DNA of 18,143 nucleotides, taken from Deltaproteobacteria bacterium (GTDB taxonomy: Bacteria > Desulfobacterota > Anaeroferrophillalia > Anaeroferrophillales > Tharpellaceae). How positions within the stretch are numbered: the first letter of the stretch is position 1; every line of letters starts with the position of its first letter. The translations under genes were made by a program, and so were the position numbers. Below the pieces are notes generated by a model. That model was not told where the DNA came from. It saw only the letters and a program-made list of their open reading frames with translations, and did no database searches. The stretch lies in NCBI GenBank assembly GCA_030595135.1, contig JAUVDU010000001.1, positions 1 to 18,143 of the forward strand, given 5' to 3'. This document shows, in pieces, positions 14,357-18,143 of this stretch.

Positions 14357-15154
14357 ATGGATATTGCAACTTTTGTCGGGATCCTGGCTGGTTTTTCCCT
14401 GATTTTCAGCGCCATCTTTCAAGGTGGTTCACTGCTACTTTTCGTCAACCTCCCAGGCATGATGGTGGTGGTTGGCGGCACTCTCTCCGCAACCCTTTTT
14501 AACTTTCCTTTTGGTGATATTGCTACCGCTTTTAAAGCGATGATGATCGTTTTTATCGATAAGGAGGAAAAACCTGAAGACGTTGTTAAGGTAATGATTC
14601 GGTTGGCTGAGGTGTGTCGTAAAAAAGGGATTATGGCGCTTCAGGACGTACGCAGTAATAATCAGGTTTTGCGAAAAGCCTGTCAGATGATTGCTGATGG
14701 AGCTGAACGTGAAATGATTGCCAATACCCTGGTCATTGAGATTGATGCCTTAAGGGCTCGGCACTATATTCCTCAGGAAATTTTTCGCAAGATGGGTAAT
14801 ATCTCGCCCGCCTTCGGCATGCTTGGTACTTTGATCGGTCTGGTGCAGATGCTTAGTAACCTGGAAAATCCTGAGACCATTGGTCCGGCAATGGCGGTGG
14901 CCCTCTTAACAACTTTTTACGGATCGTTGATGGCGACCATGTTTTTTTTGCCGCTCTCCGGTAAACTTAAAGCAAGAACCGCCCGTGAAGTGTTGATCTT
15001 AGAGATTATTTTTGAGGGGGCCCGCTCGATTTTAGAGTCCAACAACCCTCTGATGGTTTATGAAAAACTATCCTCTTTTCTGCCGCCGAGAACCCGCCAG
15101 GAGGTTGAAGAGGAGATCTTCAAACGTAGTTCTGCAGCAGATAAAGCAGAGTAG
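14357..15154 (+). CDS. motA: Flagellar motor stator protein MotA/PomA
   Basis: The 265-residue membrane protein has four hydrophobic segments. The N-terminus MDIATFVGILAGFSLIFSAIF and the NLPGMMVVVGGTLSATL second segment are typical of this family. The long cytoplasmic loop (EKPEDVVKVMIRLAEVCRKKGIMALQ) contacts the rotor. The paired C-terminal helices include ISPAFGMLGTLIGLVQML with the conserved Pro, and ENPETIGPAMAVALLTTFYGSL. The pattern is closer to PomA than to Escherichia coli MotA. With MotB it forms the ion channel that drives flagellar rotation. The ATG has no Shine-Dalgarno sequence; instead it is preceded by tandem repeats. motB follows after 6 bases. Confidence 0.93.
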   Translation: MDIATFVGILAGFSLIFSAIFQGGSLLLFVNLPGMMVVVGGTLSATLFNFPFGDIATAFKAMMIVFIDKEEKPEDVVKVMIRLAEVCRKKGIMALQDVRSNNQVLRKACQMIADGAEREMIANTLVIEIDALRARHYIPQEIFRKMGNISPAFGMLGTLIGLVQMLSNLENPETIGPAMAVALLTTFYGSLMATMFFLPLSGKLKARTAREVLILEIIFEGARSILESNNPLMVYEKLSSFLPPRTRQEVEEEIFKRSSAADKAE

Positions 15155-15160
15155 GCAGCT

Positions 15161-15889
15161 ATGGAAAAGCCGGGGCGCGGACATTATTCAGAACCTGAAA
15201 CTGAGGGTGAGAGTGAATGGTTGGCAACTTTTGCTGATCTGAGTACGCTGTTACTCTGTTTCTTTGTTTTGCTCTTTTCAATCAGTAGTATAGATAATAA
15301 AAAGTTTCGCTCCATTATGAGTGAAGTTCGCGTCAGTCTCGGTAATGCTGTACCGATGACAGCCCTTGAGCATGAAGAGGTCAAGGAGGGGGGGGACGCG
15401 GTTATCAACCTGCTCTCCAAACAGAAGACGGTGGCGACTGAGCTGGAGGATATCATCAATGATGAAAAACTGAGCAGTTCAACCGTTGTCGATATGGGCG
15501 ATGAAGGGGCTCTGCTCAGGATTGGTGGTAAGGTGATGTTTGAGAGCGGTTCTGTCGAAATCAATCCTCGAGTTTTTTCCGCTCTTGACAAGATAATTAT
15601 TATGGCCTTAAAATATCCTGAGTACCATATAGATATCAAAGGGCATACCGATAATATTCCGATAAGTGTAGGAAAGTTTTTATCAAATTGGGAGCTTTCG
15701 GCTTTAAGGGCAACGACGGTGTTGCGTTACTTCCTTGATAATGGGCTCGGGGCGGAGCGGTTGACGGCTACTGGTTATGCTGACACCCAGCCTTTAGTTT
15801 CCAACCTGACCTCTGAAAACCGGGCTCGTAACCGACGGGTCGAGTTCCTTTTTAAAAAAGTGGTAAAGAAAGGCAATGATCAAGGTTGA
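15161..15889 (+). CDS. motB: Flagellar motor stator protein MotB/PomB
   Basis: The 242-residue protein has a short N-terminal tail and one membrane helix starting WLATFADLSTLLLCFFVLLF. Asp26 is the ion-carrying residue, and the Cys33 position and FADL...CFFVLL pattern resemble sodium-type PomB. A plug/linker region follows. The C-terminal OmpA-like peptidoglycan-binding domain carries IDIKGHTDNIP, NWELSALRATTVLRY and RARNRRVEF. It anchors the stator to the cell wall while the helix forms the channel with MotA. The coding sequence contains an uninterrupted run of eight G's at 15388-15395 (Gly-Gly region). The last 14 bases overlap the PilZ gene. Sodium coupling is inferred from the helix pattern only. 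Confidence 0.93.
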   Translation: MEKPGRGHYSEPETEGESEWLATFADLSTLLLCFFVLLFSISSIDNKKFRSIMSEVRVSLGNAVPMTALEHEEVKEGGDAVINLLSKQKTVATELEDIINDEKLSSSTVVDMGDEGALLRIGGKVMFESGSVEINPRVFSALDKIIIMALKYPEYHIDIKGHTDNIPISVGKFLSNWELSALRATTVLRYFLDNGLGAERLTATGYADTQPLVSNLTSENRARNRRVEFLFKKVVKKGNDQG

Positions 15890-16256
15890 TTTAGATAATC
15901 TTATGGGTGGTGATCGGCGTCAATTTCACCGGGTCGCACCTTCAGTCGAAGAGCCGATTGTTCTTAAGGTTGCAGGTGGGTCTTTTCCTCTCATTGAAAT
16001 TAGTGGTGGGGGGTGTCGTTTGCCGATTGCGGCTCACCCTCGGTTCTCTGAAACTGACTTTATGGAGTTGTGTCTGCCCGGCCGGAGTGCCGCTATCATG
16101 GTGCGATTGCGGCCGGTGGCTATGGATGAGAAGGCTTTTGGGGTGGAGTTTGTTGGTCTTGAGGAAACTCTACGTGAAGAGATTTGTACTTATGTGCGGG
16201 CTCGTGAAATTGAACTTGTCCGTCGTTTCCGGGCTCAAGGCGGTGTTACCTGTTAG
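15876..16256 (+). CDS. PilZ-domain protein
   Basis: The 126-residue protein is a single small domain with the two c-di-GMP motifs in order: DRRQFHRVAP (the RxxxR box, about residues 13-22) and LIEISGGGCRLP (the D/NxSxxG box, here with Glu in the first position). The barrel continues with CLPGRSAAIMVRLRPVAMDEKAFGVEFVGL. PilZ proteins bind c-di-GMP and often tune motility. Overlapping the end of motB, in the same operon as the stator genes, suggests a role in controlling the motor, as YcgR does, although this protein lacks a YcgR N-terminal domain. The ATG at 15876 follows AAAGG; an internal ATG at 15903 is possible. The stop lies 3 bases from the end of the convergent korC. Confidence 0.85.
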   Translation: MIKVDLDNLMGGDRRQFHRVAPSVEEPIVLKVAGGSFPLIEISGGGCRLPIAAHPRFSETDFMELCLPGRSAAIMVRLRPVAMDEKAFGVEFVGLEETLREEICTYVRAREIELVRRFRAQGGVTC

Positions 16257-16259
16257 TCG

Positions 16260-16844
16260 CTAACTATCCGCTTCGATTAATTCCGCTTCAATCCCGTTGT
16301 TACTCTTAATTGCTTCTTTTGCCAGTTTCCGGCCGAAAGCAAACGCTTCCGCATTCAGTTTTTCGGTGCCGTCCGGCACCCGGGCGTTGATCGCCGCCTG
16401 CAAAGCTTGGGCTGAGACCACCTTGGTCGCTTCACAAATAACCCCCAACGCAACTATATTACTGAAAAGTTCCTTGCCGAATTTCTCCCGGGTACGTGAG
16501 GAGATGGGAATGGCCAGGGCGCTGCTTGTCGGAATCTGGTTTACATAGGTTGTATCAACGATAAAGATGCCCCCTGTTTTCAGGTCAAAGGAGTATTGAT
16601 CGCTGGCTTTCTGACTCATCGCCAGAAGAATGTCGACCCATGTCGCTTTGGGGAAATAAATCGGCCCATCGGCAATGATGATTTCGGCCCGGCTGGCCCC
16701 GCCCCGCGCTTCAGGTCCGTATGATTGGCTCTGAACGACATTTTTATTGTCTAAAATTGCGGCTTCGGCCAGAATGATGCCGGCGGTGATCAGCCCCTGA
16801 CCACCGCTGCCCGCTAGTCTTATTTCAGTTTTAGTCTGTTTCAC
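16260..16844 (-). CDS. korC: 2-oxoglutarate:ferredoxin oxidoreductase, gamma subunit
   Basis: The 194-residue product begins MKQTKTEIRLAGSGGQGLITAGIILAEAA, the GxGGQG start of the pyruvate/2-oxoacid oxidoreductase gamma domain. Then come SYGPEARGGASRAEIIIAD, DILLAMSQKASDQY and NIVALGVICEATKVV, all typical of the KorC/VorC type. It partners KorA and KorB in oxidative decarboxylation of 2-oxoglutarate to succinyl-CoA with reduction of ferredoxin, or the reverse. The GTG start overlaps the korB stop by 4 bases, indicating coupling. The stop is TAG. The final residues (EAELIEADS) end almost against the convergent PilZ gene. Another 2-oxoacid specificity cannot be excluded by sequence reading. Confidence 0.92.
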   Translation of the reverse strand: MKQTKTEIRLAGSGGQGLITAGIILAEAAILDNKNVVQSQSYGPEARGGASRAEIIIADGPIYFPKATWVDILLAMSQKASDQYSFDLKTGGIFIVDTTYVNQIPTSSALAIPISSRTREKFGKELFSNIVALGVICEATKVVSAQALQAAINARVPDGTEKLNAEAFAFGRKLAKEAIKSNNGIEAELIEADS

Positions 16845-17686
16845 TTAGGTTTCCCCTTGCTTTGATCCTGTGCCTGCTCAATAATAGAGTCGTACTGTTC
16901 GCAGAATTCCGGTAAATCCTTTTCAATGAGAACGCCGGTTATAATCCGTCCTTCAAGTTCCTTGGGGCTCATTTTGTCGGCCCGACTTTTATCAATAGCG
17001 ATCTCTTTTTGCCATTTCAACATCTCTACGGCACTGCCTTTGCGGTTGAGACGTCCATAGGTGGTCGGGCAGTGAGTGATGACCTCGACTACTGAAAAAC
17101 CCTTGTGCAGAATCGCTTTTTTGATGATATTCTGCATTTGCAGGGTGTGGTAGCTGGTCGTGCGGCCGACAAATGTGGCTCCAGCCGCTTCTACCAGAGC
17201 CGAGATATTGAATGGTCTTTCGATGTTGCCGAGTTTACAGGTGGAGGCTTTGTCGCCATGCGGCGTGGTCGGACTGTACTGACCTCCGGTCATACCGTAG
17301 ATATAGTTGTTGAAGATAATCGTGGTGATGTCGATGTTGCGGCGGCAGGCATGAATCAGATGGTTGCCGCCGATGGCTGTCGCGTCACCGTCACCGGTGG
17401 CAACTATTACATTGAGCTCCGGGCGGGACAGTTTGAGGCCGGTGGCAAAGGGCAGGGCTCGCCCATGCGTGGTGTGCAGGGTGTTGAAATCGACATAGAC
17501 CGGAGCCCGCCCGGTACAGCCGATGCCTGAGACGAAAGCGATATCATTTTTGTCGATTGCCAGAGTGTCGATCGCTCGCAGCATATTCCCTAAGATGATG
17601 CCGATGCCGCAACCCGGGCACCAGATATGGGGAAATTTCTTGCTGTGGCGAAAATATTTGTTGACCAGTTGACTGTTGCTGATCAT
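16841..17686 (-). CDS. korB: 2-oxoglutarate:ferredoxin oxidoreductase, beta subunit (TPP-binding)
   Basis: The 281-residue subunit has the KorB features: WCPGCGIGIILG (Cys23 and Cys26 near the N-terminus), FVSGIGCTGRAP, THGRALPFATGLKL, the thiamine pyrophosphate-Mg motif GDGDATAIGGNH (98-109) completed by NN at 126-127 (FNNYIYGMTGGQYSPTTP), and ITHCPTTYGRLNRKG. It binds TPP and forms the catalytic core with KorA. The ATG start overlaps the korA stop codon by 4 bases and the stop overlaps the korC start by 4, a tightly coupled korA-korB-korC order. No defect is visible, which contrasts with korA upstream. Confidence 0.94.
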   Translation of the reverse strand: MISNSQLVNKYFRHSKKFPHIWCPGCGIGIILGNMLRAIDTLAIDKNDIAFVSGIGCTGRAPVYVDFNTLHTTHGRALPFATGLKLSRPELNVIVATGDGDATAIGGNHLIHACRRNIDITTIIFNNYIYGMTGGQYSPTTPHGDKASTCKLGNIERPFNISALVEAAGATFVGRTTSYHTLQMQNIIKKAILHKGFSVVEVITHCPTTYGRLNRKGSAVEMLKWQKEIAIDKSRADKMSPKELEGRIITGVLIEKDLPEFCEQYDSIIEQAQDQSKGKPK

Positions 17687-18143
17687 CGCACCATTCCTTT
17701 AACTGTTTTAACAATTTCATTCGGGGCAATGATGGTACCGTTGACCCGGTTAAGTTTCTCGATTACCGCCTTACCGGCGTTGACCCGCAGAACTTCGCGA
17801 TAAATCTGGCCCATATTGAGCTCCGGTACGAGAATGGTTTTGAGTTGCGGTAAGAAACGTTCCAGAGCGAAACGGGGAAAAGGCCAGAGTGTGCCGAGTT
17901 TGATCATGCCGACTTTAATGCCGGATTCTCGCAACTACTCTAACGCGGAGCGGGCCGAGAGAACCATGCTGCCATAGGCAACGATGGCGTGTTCGGCATC
18001 CTCCATAAACTCGTAGTCAACCAGACAGATTTCACGAAAACCGCGCTCGATTTTGGCAAAGAGACCGCGAATGTTGTCGCGGGCTTCATTGGGGTTGGCC
18101 GTGGGAAAGCCCTTGGCATCATGCACCAGGCCGGTTACGTGAT
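17683..18143 (-). CDS. korA: 2-oxoglutarate:ferredoxin oxidoreductase, alpha subunit, 3' part, with in-frame UAG
   Basis: The gene enters from the right edge (HVTGLVHDAKGFPT..., frame open to 18143), so its 5' end is missing. The visible part matches the C-terminal region of KorA: the HVTGLVHD..GFPT segment, an EHAIVAYGSM..SARSALE strand-helix, then GIKVGMIKLGTLWPFPRFALE and TILVPELNMGQIYREVLRV. One TAG at 17937-17935 interrupts the frame between SALE and LRESGIK, inside a helix where relatives have an ordinary variable residue; CAG (Gln) to TAG is a one-base change. The frame stays open on both sides and the stop (TGA) overlaps the korB ATG. This may be a real nonsense mutation, a sequencing error, or read-through. 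TAG ends several neighbouring genes, so wholesale reassignment is unlikely. Confidence 0.82.

Noticed and set aside
17935..18143. General reassignment of UAG to an amino acid in this organism
   Set aside because: TAG is the natural stop of at least six genes in the window, at positions where the proteins end as expected for their families.
1..18143. CRISPR array, prophage, IS element or defence island
   Set aside because: No regularly spaced direct repeats, transposase, integrase, restriction-modification or toxin-antitoxin genes were seen; gene content is housekeeping.

Overview
The window looks like chromosomal core sequence from a deltaproteobacterial (Desulfobacterota-type) Gram-negative. 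This rests on gene order and gene families: zapA - 6S RNA - RNase Y - YmdB, nif3 - coiled-coil/zinc-ribbon gene - rnpB, a PomAB-like stator, and a korABC 2-oxoglutarate:ferredoxin oxidoreductase operon suggesting an anaerobic, ferredoxin-based metabolism. I see no IS element, prophage or CRISPR array. The species cannot be named from sequence alone.

Layout. (1) 1-4398, + strand: the C-terminal end of a GldG-like ABC-associated protein, a DUF4340 membrane-anchored protein, a short transpeptidase-only penicillin-binding protein and a TIGR01212/YhcC-type radical SAM protein. Two palindromic intergenic repeats flank the DUF4340 gene. (2) 4503-5665: a promoter, a 58-aa basic/coiled protein, a 101-aa coiled-coil protein, ZapA, then 6S RNA with its own promoter and terminator; this is a cell-division and growth-phase cluster. 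(3) 5666-6415: about 750 bases without a credible gene but with several strong hairpins. (4) 6416-9148: RNase Y (mRNA decay), YmdB phosphodiesterase, a terminator, and a small charged hypothetical protein. (5) 9199-9290: a compound palindromic repeat. (6) 9342-11471, minus strand: a solitary dynamin-like GTPase. (7) 11598-14305, + strand: promoter and tRNA-Met(CAT), a terminator-like hairpin, nif3-family gene, zinc-ribbon gene, RNase P RNA. (8) 14357-16256: motA, motB and a PilZ-domain gene. (9) 16260-18143, minus strand: korC, korB and the 3' part of korA, which carries an in-frame UAG.

The genes are mostly housekeeping. The points most worth checking are the amber codon inside korA while korB and korC stay intact, the structured gene-free tract between 6S RNA and rny, terminator-like hairpins only about 20-30 bases before two start codons, the unusually long P1 helix of RNase P RNA, and the small-protein cluster upstream of zapA. 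I found no clear sign of a wholly new multi-gene system.
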